Assembly (NCBI GenBank): GCA_050745265.1
Contig: JBOGKE010000105.1
Coordinates: 62,001-126,000, forward strand
Direction of reading: 5' to 3'
DNA: 64,000 bases
Source of the DNA: RH2-MAG17b sp050745265
Lineage (GTDB): Bacteria; Acidobacteriota; Terriglobia; UBA7540
A program made the translations under genes and the position numbers. Positions 17,177 through 25,176 of this stretch are shown in pieces (position 1 is the first letter of the stretch; each line of letters starts with the position of its first letter). Under the pieces are notes generated by a model. That model did no database searches. It was not told the DNA's origin and saw nothing but the letters and a program-made list of their open reading frames with translations.

Positions 17177-18562
17177 ATGAAATTCGCCCTGTTCCGCTCC
17201 GCCACTGAGACGCCGGCGTTTCCGGCGACCGAGCCCCCCGGTCACCTTGAGCCTCCTCTTTCGCCCGTCGCTCCGCAGGAGAGTCGCCGTCGCTGGCCTT
17301 ATGTCGCTGGAATCATTCTTCTCGTCCTGATCTCGGCCTGGGCTGCGGAGCGGTGGCGGGCACGCGAGCGGGGGGTGGCCAGGATTGTTCCTACCGCCGT
17401 GGTGGTTCGCGGCGAGTTTGTGAAGAGCATCCGGCTCGCGGGCACCATGGAGGCCCTCGAATCGCACAGCGTGATTGCGCCCGTGATCCGCCAAATCCAG
17501 ACCAGCGCGGCGAGCGGCGTTAGCGGGAGTAGCGGGGGTATGACGGGCCCGTTGATACTCACCGAGCTCGACCGGGCCGGAACACGGGTAAAGCACGGCG
17601 ACGTGGTGGCGCGCTTCGATCCTCAGAGCGAGGTGCAAAATTACATCGCCGCCAAGGCAGACTACCAGGCGCTGCTCGACCAGGTTGCGGCGAAAAAAGC
17701 CGACGAGGCCGCCGCAAAGGCCACGGACGATTCCGACCTGACGCAAGCCGAGGACGCGCTGAAGAAGGCGCAACTCGAGATGCTCAAGAACCCGATTCTT
17801 TCGCCGAATGACGTGAAGACGAACCAGCTCGCGCTGGAGGAGGCCGAAGCCACGCTGAAGCAGCTCAAGGTCACCTACGCGCTCAAACGCCAATCCGCAG
17901 CGGCCGACATTCGCGACTACGGGGTCCAAGCCGAAGAGAAGCGGCTCGCGATGATCCAGGCTGCGCAAAACGAGCGCGCGATGGTCATCCGCGCGCCCGC
18001 CGACGGCATCGTGGTGATCGATACGCACTGGACCGGCAACACCATGGCGCCGTTCGAGGTCGGCGACAATGCACGCGCGGGTACGCCGTTTATGAAGATC
18101 GTGAACCCGGCGCGAATGGAGGCGCTCCTCGATGTGAACCAGATGGACGCGCCGTATATCCGGGCCGGCGCACCCGCCGTGATCCATCTGGATGCGTATC
18201 CCGGCGCGAGTTTCCCGGGCGCGATCGAGAGCATCTCACCCATCGCAAACGCGAGCGACTTTTCCAACGAGCTGAGAACGCTCTCGGCGACCGCACGAGT
18301 CACGGTGAACGATCCGCGGTTGATGCCGGACCTCTCCGCCGCCGTCGACGCGCAACTTCTAGCCGTGCCGAACGCGCTGCTCGCTCCGCGTGATGCGATC
18401 CTCCGCGATGGAGGCAACAACTACGTGCTCCTGAAGACGGGCGCCCGGTTCACAAGACGCGCCGTGAAACTCGGTCCGATGAATGACACACAGGCCGTCA
18501 TCGAGTCGGGCCTTCGCCCTGGAGAAGTGGTCGAGCGCGATGTGAACGATTCAAGGGGATAG
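17177..18562 (+). CDS. HlyD/MacA-type periplasmic adaptor 1
   Basis: 461-residue membrane-fusion protein. One N-terminal membrane anchor at about residues 41-57 (YVAGIILLVLISAW) after a Pro-rich cytoplasmic tail. The barrel-sandwich half PIRQIQ/VKHGDVVARFDP, a long alpha-hairpin (about 150-270, rich in QAEDALKKAQLEM, LALEEAEATLKQL) and the returning RAPADGIVVI complete the adaptor fold. A Gly/Ser loop (GVSGSSGGMTG) interrupts the lipoyl half. First of three adaptors in tandem with a permease and a TolC-type channel. Confidence 0.85.
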   Translation: MKFALFRSATETPAFPATEPPGHLEPPLSPVAPQESRRRWPYVAGIILLVLISAWAAERWRARERGVARIVPTAVVVRGEFVKSIRLAGTMEALESHSVIAPVIRQIQTSAASGVSGSSGGMTGPLILTELDRAGTRVKHGDVVARFDPQSEVQNYIAAKADYQALLDQVAAKKADEAAAKATDDSDLTQAEDALKKAQLEMLKNPILSPNDVKTNQLALEEAEATLKQLKVTYALKRQSAAADIRDYGVQAEEKRLAMIQAAQNERAMVIRAPADGIVVIDTHWTGNTMAPFEVGDNARAGTPFMKIVNPARMEALLDVNQMDAPYIRAGAPAVIHLDAYPGASFPGAIESISPIANASDFSNELRTLSATARVTVNDPRLMPDLSAAVDAQLLAVPNALLAPRDAILRDGGNNYVLLKTGARFTRRAVKLGPMNDTQAVIESGLRPGEVVERDVNDSRG

Positions 18563-18906
18563 TGCAGTCTCGCTTCCCAGAAGAACGGCGGACAAGTCGA
18601 ACCCTGTCACCCTCAGCGAAGCGAAGGGTCTCTGCATTGCAATGCCGTAATTCCTTCTTTTTTTGGCAAGGATTTGGACTCTGTCATTCCGAGCGAAGCG
18701 GGGAATCTCGCTCTGAATGTGCCGAGGAAAAACGCACGGCGAGATTCCTCGGCGCGGCGCTCCTCGGAATGACATGCGATTTTGTTGCGGCTCTTCCGCG
18801 CTGCATTGCTTTACGGTGAAATACGTGGAGGCTTCGCTCTGCTCAGCATAACGCGGGTAAACACTACAGTAGCCTTGCGGGTTTGTACAGCCTTTACAGG
18901 CATTGA
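18563..18906 (+). other. Repeat-filled gap between adaptors 1 and 2
   Basis: 344 bases without a gene. Holds an R1 repeat (inverted copy) and, to its left at 18603-18632, a separate short repeat text TGTCACCCTCAGCGAAGCGA. The apparent ORFs here on both strands are repeat-derived. No promoter could be identified with confidence. Confidence 0.6.
18657..18804 (-). repeat. R1 element, copy A
   Basis: Inverted copy of the R1 element: the core pair GTCATTCCGAGCGAAGC ... CTCCTCGGAATGACA flanks about 70 bp of variable sequence. Outside the core, both flanks match copies B and C (TGGACTCTGTCATTCC at one end, GAATGACATGCGATT-TGTTGCGG at the other), so the unit is longer than the hairpin alone. Confidence 0.8.
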
Positions 18907-20151
18907 ATGCCAACGCCGAAGAAATACCGCGCCTGGATCTGGATTACGATCCTGGTCGTGATCGCCGGCGGTACGAGCGTCGCCATCGCGAAGTTCGCCC
19001 GCCATCCGGTTTCGATTCCCACCGCATTCGTGAGGCGCGGCACGTTTACGCAGTATCTCGAGCTGCGCGGGTCGGTTGTGGCTTCGCGCTCGATTGCGCT
19101 CAAAGTGCCGGCTCAAGCGGGAGGCCAGGTGCGCATTCTGAAAATAGCATCCAACTCGTCGGAGGTGAAGCGAGGCGAGGTGGTGATCCAGTTCGATGCG
19201 TCTCAACTCGAGCAGACGCTGCACTCGGACCAAGTGACGCTGAAGCAGGCCGAAGCCACGATCGGCGATACGCGCGCGAAAACCGAACAGATAGGAGAAA
19301 AAGACAAGACCGCTCTGCTGAAGGCTCAGTTCACGCTGGAACAGGACCGGCTCAAGGCGGCCCAGAAGGAAATTCTCGCCAAGATCGACGGCGAGGAGGA
19401 CGAGCTCAAGGTCGTTGATGACCAGACGGCCGTCGTCGAAGCCGAGCAGCAGTTGAAGTCCGACGAAGCCGACGGCAAGGCGCAGGTGGACGGGAAAATC
19501 GCCCCGCGCGACAAGGCAGAAGCGGACGTCCGCCGCATACAAGCCGAGCTTGCCGCAATGGCCGTGAAGGCGCCCATTGACGGCATGATCAGCATCCTTC
19601 CGAATCCCCCCTGGAACGACAACGCGCCCTTGTACCGGCCCGGCGATCAAGTGGGTCCGGGAAGCGAGATCGCCGAACTGCCGGACCTCACGACGCTCGA
19701 AGTGGAGGTTCGAGTGGACGAGGTGGATCGCGGAAAGATTCGCCCGGGCGAGCCGGTGAATGTGCGCGTGGACGCGGTGCCGGGGCGCGTGCTGCGGGGC
19801 GCGGTGGCGAATATCGGAACGCTCGCGCGAATCGACTTCTCCGCCGGCTTCCCCTGGCCGCGCAATTTCGATACGAAGGTCCGGCTTCTCGATTCCGATC
19901 CGCGGCTGCGGCCCGGCATGAGCGCCGGGCTACGGATTGCCATCGAAACAATTCCCGGCGCGGTGCTGATTCCAGCGAAAGCCGCCTTTCAGCAAAGCGG
20001 ACAGACGGTCGCCTACGTTCTCCAGGATTCAAAGTTTGTCGCCCGGCGCGTTGATGCGTCGCGGCCGAGCGATGGAGAAGTCGCCGTCTTCAGCGGACTC
20101 ACGGCGGGAGAAAAGGTGGCGCTGAAACAACCTTTGGAGAAGCAGCAATGA
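18907..20151 (+). CDS. HlyD/MacA-type periplasmic adaptor 2
   Basis: 414 residues, anchor at about 8-24 (WIWITILVVIAGGTSVAI). Lipoyl half-motif VRILKIASNSSEVKRGEVVIQFD, alpha-hairpin of about 120 residues with LKQAEATIGDTRAKTEQ and VVEAEQQLKSDEA, second half VKAPIDGMISIL, beta-barrel VEVRVDEVDRGKIRPGEPVNV, and membrane-proximal domain AVLIPAKAAFQQSGQTVAYV. Differs from adaptor 1 in lacking a cytoplasmic tail. Its stop lies inside the start of a GAGTAACGAGTGATGA repeat. Confidence 0.87.
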   Translation: MPTPKKYRAWIWITILVVIAGGTSVAIAKFARHPVSIPTAFVRRGTFTQYLELRGSVVASRSIALKVPAQAGGQVRILKIASNSSEVKRGEVVIQFDASQLEQTLHSDQVTLKQAEATIGDTRAKTEQIGEKDKTALLKAQFTLEQDRLKAAQKEILAKIDGEEDELKVVDDQTAVVEAEQQLKSDEADGKAQVDGKIAPRDKAEADVRRIQAELAAMAVKAPIDGMISILPNPPWNDNAPLYRPGDQVGPGSEIAELPDLTTLEVEVRVDEVDRGKIRPGEPVNVRVDAVPGRVLRGAVANIGTLARIDFSAGFPWPRNFDTKVRLLDSDPRLRPGMSAGLRIAIETIPGAVLIPAKAAFQQSGQTVAYVLQDSKFVARRVDASRPSDGEVAVFSGLTAGEKVALKQPLEKQQ

Positions 20152-20262
20152 GTAACGAGTGATGAGTGACGAGTGGTAGCCGCGGTCAATCGTTCTGTGA
20201 TTGACCGTGGGCCTTTCTCTCCTGACAAAGACCCACGGTCAGAAAGGCACTGACCGCAGAAA
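20147..20262 (+). repeat. GAGTGATGAGTGA repeat plus double hairpin
   Basis: Short run of the GTGACGAGTGATGA-type repeat (20147-20176) followed by two hairpins: GGTCAATC/GATTGACC around 20184-20206, and CGGTCA/TGACCG around 20236-20256, joined by CCACGGTC text. Could terminate or attenuate transcription after adaptor 2, but there is no T-run. Confidence 0.6.
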
Positions 20263-20295
20263 GCCGCTCTTTACCAGTTAGTTTAAGGGGGAACG

Positions 20296-20580
20296 ATGAA
20301 AAGCCGGATTGCCGTATATGGGGTCATTACTGCAGCAATTGTGTACGGATCCCTTCTTTTGTCTGGAAAAATCAGAACCCCGTGGGAAGCCTCGCGGATG
20401 ACGGCAGCTCGCCAGGCCGTTGAGCGGGCCGTAGATGCGTGCAGCCTGAATAATAAGTTGCTTTTCGACCAGGCCGTCTTGGACGCAGATCAGGCCATTG
20501 GAAAACTTAGTTGGCAGGATCAATTCATCGAGAGCACCTCGCTGGATAACAAATTGGCCTTGATTGGATGCCCTCGGTAG
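20296..20580 (+). CDS. Small membrane-anchored protein, unknown
   Basis: 94 residues, not recognised. N-terminal membrane segment at about 5-23 (IAVYGVITAAIVYGSLLLS), then a short soluble part with two Cys and helical pattern (ARQAVERAVDACSLNNKLLFDQAVLDADQAI). Good ribosome-binding site AAGGGGGAACG. Base use is visibly less GC-rich than its neighbours. It lies between adaptors 2 and 3, so it may be an accessory of the export system or a late insertion. Confidence 0.6.
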   Translation: MKSRIAVYGVITAAIVYGSLLLSGKIRTPWEASRMTAARQAVERAVDACSLNNKLLFDQAVLDADQAIGKLSWQDQFIESTSLDNKLALIGCPR

Positions 20581-20611
20581 GCATGATGCACCATAATTCT
20601 GATCGCTTTCT

Positions 20612-21925
20612 ATGAGAAGACCGCTCTGGATAATTATCATCGTTGCCGGCGTACTTGTCGTCGCCGCCGAGGGATACGCCAACCTTCGCCTATTCCACAA
20701 GCCTGTCATCACTACGCCCACGACGCTCGTGAAGCAAGGAGACATCGCGCTGAAGGTCTACACCACGGGCACTCTCAACGCGCAAAAGATCGCGCGGGTG
20801 ACCGCGCCACAGGTGACGGGCGGCGACATGACGATTGTAAAGCTGCTGCCCACCGGATCCGCCGTGAAGGCGGGCGACGTCGTCGTAGCTTTCGATCCGA
20901 GCGCCGAGGAATTCAATCTTCAGGAAGCGCGCGCCCAACTCGCCGAGGCTCAAGAAGAGATCAAGAAAGCCCAGGACGACGCGAAGGCGCAGGTGGCCAA
21001 AGACCGCGCCGACCTCATTACCGATCTGTACGAAGTGGAGAAGGCCGAGATCAAGGTCAAGACGAACGAGCTCTACAGCAAAATCGACGCCGAGCAGAAC
21101 ACGCTGGCGCTCGACCAGGCGAAGCGCACGCTCGCCGAGCTTGAGGCCGACGTGAAATCCCACTCGACCTCGAGTCAGGCGGCGGTGATGCTGGCTCAGC
21201 AGGACAAGCAGAAAGCGCTTTTCACCATCCGGAAAGCCGAGCAGGATATCAAGAATATGACCGTGCGCTCGCCCCTTTCCGGTCTCGTCGAGGCGGGAAA
21301 GAATTACTGGGCGGCGGGCGGCATCTACTTCACCGGGGAGCAGCTTCCCGATTTTCGTATCGGCGACGAAGCGTTCTCAGGCATGGGAGTGGCGCAGGTG
21401 ATCGATCCCACGGCCATCGAGATCCACTCGAGCGTGACCGAAACCGATCGCGCGGACGTTCGAGTCGGGCAGCCGGTGGAAATCCACGTCGACTCAATGC
21501 CAGCGGGAACCTTTCACGGCGCCATCGCTTCCATCTCAAACTCGGCTTCGCGCGGCTCTCTTTTCAGCATGGCCCCGAGCACGGTATCCACGTTCGCTCT
21601 GGCCGTTCAGTTCAAGCACGCGCCGGCGAACCTGCGGCCGGGAGCCACCGTGCACCTGGTCATCCGGGGAACCGCTCTCTCGAATGTGCTTTACGTTCCT
21701 CCGCAGGCGGTGTTCCAGGTAAATGGGAATCCGGTGGTGTACGTCAAAGCCGCGAATGGGTTCGAAGCGCAACGCGTAAGGATCAAATATCGCACGTCGA
21801 CGCAAATGGTGGTGGAGGGCGTCAAGCGCGGCGCCGAAGTTGCGCTGGTGAATCCGGAAGAAGAGAAGAGCGCGGGCGCGCCGCGCGCGCACCCGGGAAT
21901 GGCTCTCCCGCAGGGAGGCCGGTAA
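20612..21925 (+). CDS. HlyD/MacA-type periplasmic adaptor 3
   Basis: 437 residues, anchor at about 7-24 (IIIIVAGVLVVAAEGYA). Lipoyl half KLLPTGSAVKAGDVVVAFDP, long hairpin with EARAQLAEAQEEIKKAQDD and ALDQAKRTLAELEADV, return strand MTVRSPLSGLVEAG, barrel VTETDRADVRVGQPVEIHVD and C-terminal VLYVPPQAVFQVNGNPVVYV. Its TAA overlaps the permease ATG, so this adaptor is the one most directly paired with the permease. Confidence 0.88.
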   Translation: MRRPLWIIIIVAGVLVVAAEGYANLRLFHKPVITTPTTLVKQGDIALKVYTTGTLNAQKIARVTAPQVTGGDMTIVKLLPTGSAVKAGDVVVAFDPSAEEFNLQEARAQLAEAQEEIKKAQDDAKAQVAKDRADLITDLYEVEKAEIKVKTNELYSKIDAEQNTLALDQAKRTLAELEADVKSHSTSSQAAVMLAQQDKQKALFTIRKAEQDIKNMTVRSPLSGLVEAGKNYWAAGGIYFTGEQLPDFRIGDEAFSGMGVAQVIDPTAIEIHSSVTETDRADVRVGQPVEIHVDSMPAGTFHGAIASISNSASRGSLFSMAPSTVSTFALAVQFKHAPANLRPGATVHLVIRGTALSNVLYVPPQAVFQVNGNPVVYVKAANGFEAQRVRIKYRTSTQMVVEGVKRGAEVALVNPEEEKSAGAPRAHPGMALPQGGR

Positions 21926-23220
21926 TGTCGGTGATTTCTCCGCCCGCGCCACCCGTTTCGCCGCATCGCCGCGGGGTCCCGCTGATCCCTGACCTGAACC
22001 TGGCGCTGGACAATCTTCGCCAGCGCAAGCTGCGCTCGCTGCTCACGATGCTCGGCATGATTTTCGGCGTCGCCGCGGTGATCTCGATGCTCTCGATCGG
22101 CGCCGGTGCGCAAAAGCAGGAGATGGCCTACATCGAGCAGTTGGGCGTGAACAATCTTCTTATCCAAGCCAAGGAAGCGAGCGACTACCAGAGCTTTTCG
22201 CAGCGGCGAAAGATCACGCCCGGCCTCACGTTTGACGACCTGCGGCTGATCGAGGCGAACGTCGAAGGCATTTCGCTCTCGACGGCGCGCAAGCGCTACA
22301 CGCCCACGAAAATGATTCCCAAGCCGTCAGGCGTGATGCCCGTGTTCTACGGCGTCGCTCCCGATTACCGCGAGATCGAGAACCTTCGCGTGGTGGCGGG
22401 CCGCTTCTTTAACGCCGGCGAGAGCGCAAGGTCAGCGCCCGTCTGCGTGCTGGGGCAAGGCGCGAAAGCAAGCTTGTTCGGTCCCACGGACGCGGTTGGG
22501 CAGTACATCAAAGCGGATGGCCAGTGGTACCACGTCATCGGAGTCGCGGGCCCGGAACTCAGCGCCGCAACGAACCTCTCGGGCCTGCCCACGGAGGATT
22601 TGAATAATCTGATCTACGCCCCGATCGGCGCGGTCATTTATCGCCTTGCAGATATGACGACCCGCTTCCACGACGAGATCGACGGGATTTACCTGCACCT
22701 CGACGGCAAGCACAGCGTGACGGCGGCGGCGCAGATCGTGCGGGGAATTCTGAACGCCACGCACCACAACGCCGGCGATTTCAGCGTCATCGTGCCCGCC
22801 GCGCTGCTCGCGCAGCAGCAGAACACGCGCCGCATTTTCGACATCGTCATGGTCGCCATCGCCTCGATCGCGCTGCTGGTCGGCGGCATCGGCATCATGA
22901 ACATCATGCTCGCGAGCGTGCTCGAGCGGACGCATGAAATCGGCGTGCGGCGGGCAATCGGCGCGCGCCGGATCGATATCATCCGCCAGTTCGTGACCGA
23001 GTCCATGCTGATCTCGCTCGTGGGCGGCCTCATCGGCGTCGGCTTCGGCGTGGGAATCTCGCGCTTGATTGCATGGCTGGCAGGCTGGTCCACCATCGTC
23101 ACCTTGCCCTCGATCCTGCTGGCCTTCCTGGTGTCCTTATCCGTGGGCCTGCTCTTTGGAATCTATCCCGCCGCCAAGGCGGCGCACTTGGACCCGGTCG
23201 AGGCGCTGCGCTACGAGTGA
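21925..23220 (+). CDS. MacB/FtsX-type ABC transporter permease
   Basis: 431-residue permease with the MacB topology: N-terminal segment (LRSLLTMLGMIFGVAAVISMLSIGAGAQ), large periplasmic MacB_PCD domain (about 65-290), and three C-terminal helices in the FtsX domain (IVMVAIASIALLVGGIGIMNIMLASVLERTHEIGVRRAIGARR, then two more). Unlike MacB there is no fused ATPase and no ATP-binding subunit is encoded anywhere in this cluster. ERTHEIGVRRAIGAR is the usual coupling-helix region contacting an ATPase. Confidence 0.92.
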   Translation: MSVISPPAPPVSPHRRGVPLIPDLNLALDNLRQRKLRSLLTMLGMIFGVAAVISMLSIGAGAQKQEMAYIEQLGVNNLLIQAKEASDYQSFSQRRKITPGLTFDDLRLIEANVEGISLSTARKRYTPTKMIPKPSGVMPVFYGVAPDYREIENLRVVAGRFFNAGESARSAPVCVLGQGAKASLFGPTDAVGQYIKADGQWYHVIGVAGPELSAATNLSGLPTEDLNNLIYAPIGAVIYRLADMTTRFHDEIDGIYLHLDGKHSVTAAAQIVRGILNATHHNAGDFSVIVPAALLAQQQNTRRIFDIVMVAIASIALLVGGIGIMNIMLASVLERTHEIGVRRAIGARRIDIIRQFVTESMLISLVGGLIGVGFGVGISRLIAWLAGWSTIVTLPSILLAFLVSLSVGLLFGIYPAAKAAHLDPVEALRYE

Positions 23221-23530
23221 AGCCGCAGGTCCGTGCGGCGCTCAGCCACTCATGTCGCTCAGGGATGCCCCGAACGATGAAAACTGGGGCGTATCGTATC
23301 AGGGCATGGCTTCAGCCATGCCGACAATGGCGATGAGCAATTGGGCTTCAGCCCCTGAGAGCCTCAGCGGCTAAAGCCGCAATGATCAATGGCCCTCAAG
23401 CGGCACGACGAAAGTCGTGCCCTGATACGCTGCCCCAGCCGAAATTCTCTGATCAGAACGGCAGACAGCGCAAGCTTTCCGACCGATTTGCAAGCCGCCG
23501 TTGATCAACCCTCTCATTCGGAGGTCACGC
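23221..23530 (+). other. Permease-TolC gap with R4 element
   Basis: 310 bases without a gene. An R4 palindromic element occupies 23295-23429. The remainder shows nothing beyond the AACCCTCTCATTCGGAGG ribosome-binding region of the TolC-type gene. Confidence 0.6.
23295..23429. repeat. R4 palindromic element, full copy
   Basis: 135 bp bounded by perfect 12-bp inverted repeats CGTATCAGGGCA / TGCCCTGATACG. Inside are four successive hairpins: GGCATGGCTTCAGCCATGCC, GGGCTTCAGCCC, GCGGCTAAAGCCGC and GGCACGACGAAAGTCGTGCC. A left-end fragment recurs at 42838-42854. No coding capacity; RNA from it would be highly structured. Confidence 0.85.
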
Positions 23531-25156
23531 ATGAAGCCGAAGCTGTGCGCCCTTATCGCGGTGCTTCTCCTGATCCCGTCCGCCGGAGCGCAGACGTTTC
23601 CCAGGCTCAACTATTTTCACCAGCTCATTTACGGCCCAGGACCCGCGCCTCGCCTCTCGGCGGCGAAAGACTTGCGCGAGCACGTGGTCGATGGCAAGCT
23701 TCGGCTCACGCTCGATGACGCGGTTCGGCTGGCGCTGTTGAACAATACGAACGTGCGCGTCGACCGTTTGCAAGTCGACGACGCGCAATACGCGCTCGAA
23801 GGCGCATACAGCCCCTTCGATCCCCTCTCGGTCTCGCAGTTCTCTTCCGTCCGCACCGTGAGTCCCAGCACGAATACTCTGGCCGGCGCTTCAACGCTGA
23901 GCGATCTGACGCAACAGGCCACGACAACGTATTCCCAAAAATTTCAGACGGGCACGGGCTTCCAGCTCGGCTTCACCGGCACCAAAGGCTCGACCAACAG
24001 CAGCTTCTACTACTTGAACCCCTTCCTCCAGTCCGGCCTCAATTTCTCGGTCACGCAGCCGCTCCTGCGAGGCCGGGGACGATTCGCCAATCGTGCGCCC
24101 ATTATCATTGCGCAGCGAAACCTCGCGCAATCGCGACAAAGCTTCGAAGCCCAGGTAAGCAACGTTCTGCAGCGCGTGATTGCCGATTACTGGAGCGTGG
24201 TGGGCGCCCGCGAAAGCCTGAAGGTGGCCGAGAGCTCGCTGGCTCAAGCCCAGGCGAGTTACAATCACGACGCGCGGTCGCTGCAGTTAGGTGCGCTATC
24301 GCCGCTCGACATCTATCAATCCGAGTCGCAGGTCGCCCAGGTCAAGGTGAGCGTCATTCAGGCGCAGTACGAGCTCAAGCAGGTCGAAGAGCAGTTGAGG
24401 CAGGATATCGGCGCCGATCTCGATCCGGCGATCGACGCGCTCGACCTCGACTTGCCGGAGAATCCGAGCCCCGGAGCCCAGCTTCTGGCGGTCGATCCGC
24501 AAGCGGCGCTGAAGGAGGCCCTCGGACGCCGGCCGGAGCTCGCCGCTCTGCGCGAGCAGCTCCGGGCCGACGAGATCAATGTTCGCTATCAGCACAACCA
24601 GATGCTGCCGGACCTCGCGCTCTCGGGCATCTACTCGTCAAGCGGGGTGGGCGGCAATGAGCTGCTGCCCGGCACGCCACCCCTCGTGATCCCCGGCGGC
24701 ATTGGCAACTCGCTCAGCCAGGTTTTCCGCTTTCGTTATCCTACCTACGGATTTACCCTCGATCTCAGCTTGCCGGTTCGGAACCACGCCGCTGAGGCGT
24801 CCCTCGGCGAAGCGAATGTCGCGCGAGAGCGCGATCTCTATTCCCTGCGTGAGGAGCAGGAGTTGGTCCATCTCGACGTCATCAATACGGCCCACCAGCT
24901 TGATGAGGCCAAGCTGGCGCTTTCGGCGGCGACGACCTCGCGCGACCTCGCGCGGAAGAATCTGGACGCACAGCAGGAGAAATACAGGCTGGGCAGCGAG
25001 CAGGTCTATTTTGTTCTTGCCGCGCAGACATCACTCGCAGCGGCGGAGAATAGCCTGGTCCAGGCAGAGATCGGTTATCGACTGGCCGTCGCCAATCTCG
25101 CGCACGCCGAGGGCACGCTTCTGGACTCATATCACGTGCAGCTCGCCGCGCCGTGA
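23531..25156 (+). CDS. TolC-type outer-membrane efflux protein
   Basis: 541 residues with signal peptide (MKPKLCALIAVLLLIPSAGA). Two OEP repeats form the trimeric tunnel: LTLDDAVRLALLNNTNVRVDRL and VIADYWSVVGARESLKVAESSLAQAQASYNHD in the first; LKEALGRRPELAALREQLRADEIN and DVINTAHQLDEAKLALSAATTSRDLARKNL in the second. ATG 23531 follows a GGAGG; the frame is open from 23501. Completes the inner-adaptor-outer chain of the export cluster. Confidence 0.92.
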   Translation: MKPKLCALIAVLLLIPSAGAQTFPRLNYFHQLIYGPGPAPRLSAAKDLREHVVDGKLRLTLDDAVRLALLNNTNVRVDRLQVDDAQYALEGAYSPFDPLSVSQFSSVRTVSPSTNTLAGASTLSDLTQQATTTYSQKFQTGTGFQLGFTGTKGSTNSSFYYLNPFLQSGLNFSVTQPLLRGRGRFANRAPIIIAQRNLAQSRQSFEAQVSNVLQRVIADYWSVVGARESLKVAESSLAQAQASYNHDARSLQLGALSPLDIYQSESQVAQVKVSVIQAQYELKQVEEQLRQDIGADLDPAIDALDLDLPENPSPGAQLLAVDPQAALKEALGRRPELAALREQLRADEINVRYQHNQMLPDLALSGIYSSSGVGGNELLPGTPPLVIPGGIGNSLSQVFRFRYPTYGFTLDLSLPVRNHAAEASLGEANVARERDLYSLREEQELVHLDVINTAHQLDEAKLALSAATTSRDLARKNLDAQQEKYRLGSEQVYFVLAAQTSLAAAENSLVQAEIGYRLAVANLAHAEGTLLDSYHVQLAAP

Positions 25157-25176
25157 CCTCCGGGAGAGCTTACGTC

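Noticed and set aside
18562..18819. Small ORFs on both strands between adaptors 1 and 2
   Set aside because: They are translations of R1 repeat sequence, which give similar peptides wherever the repeat occurs.
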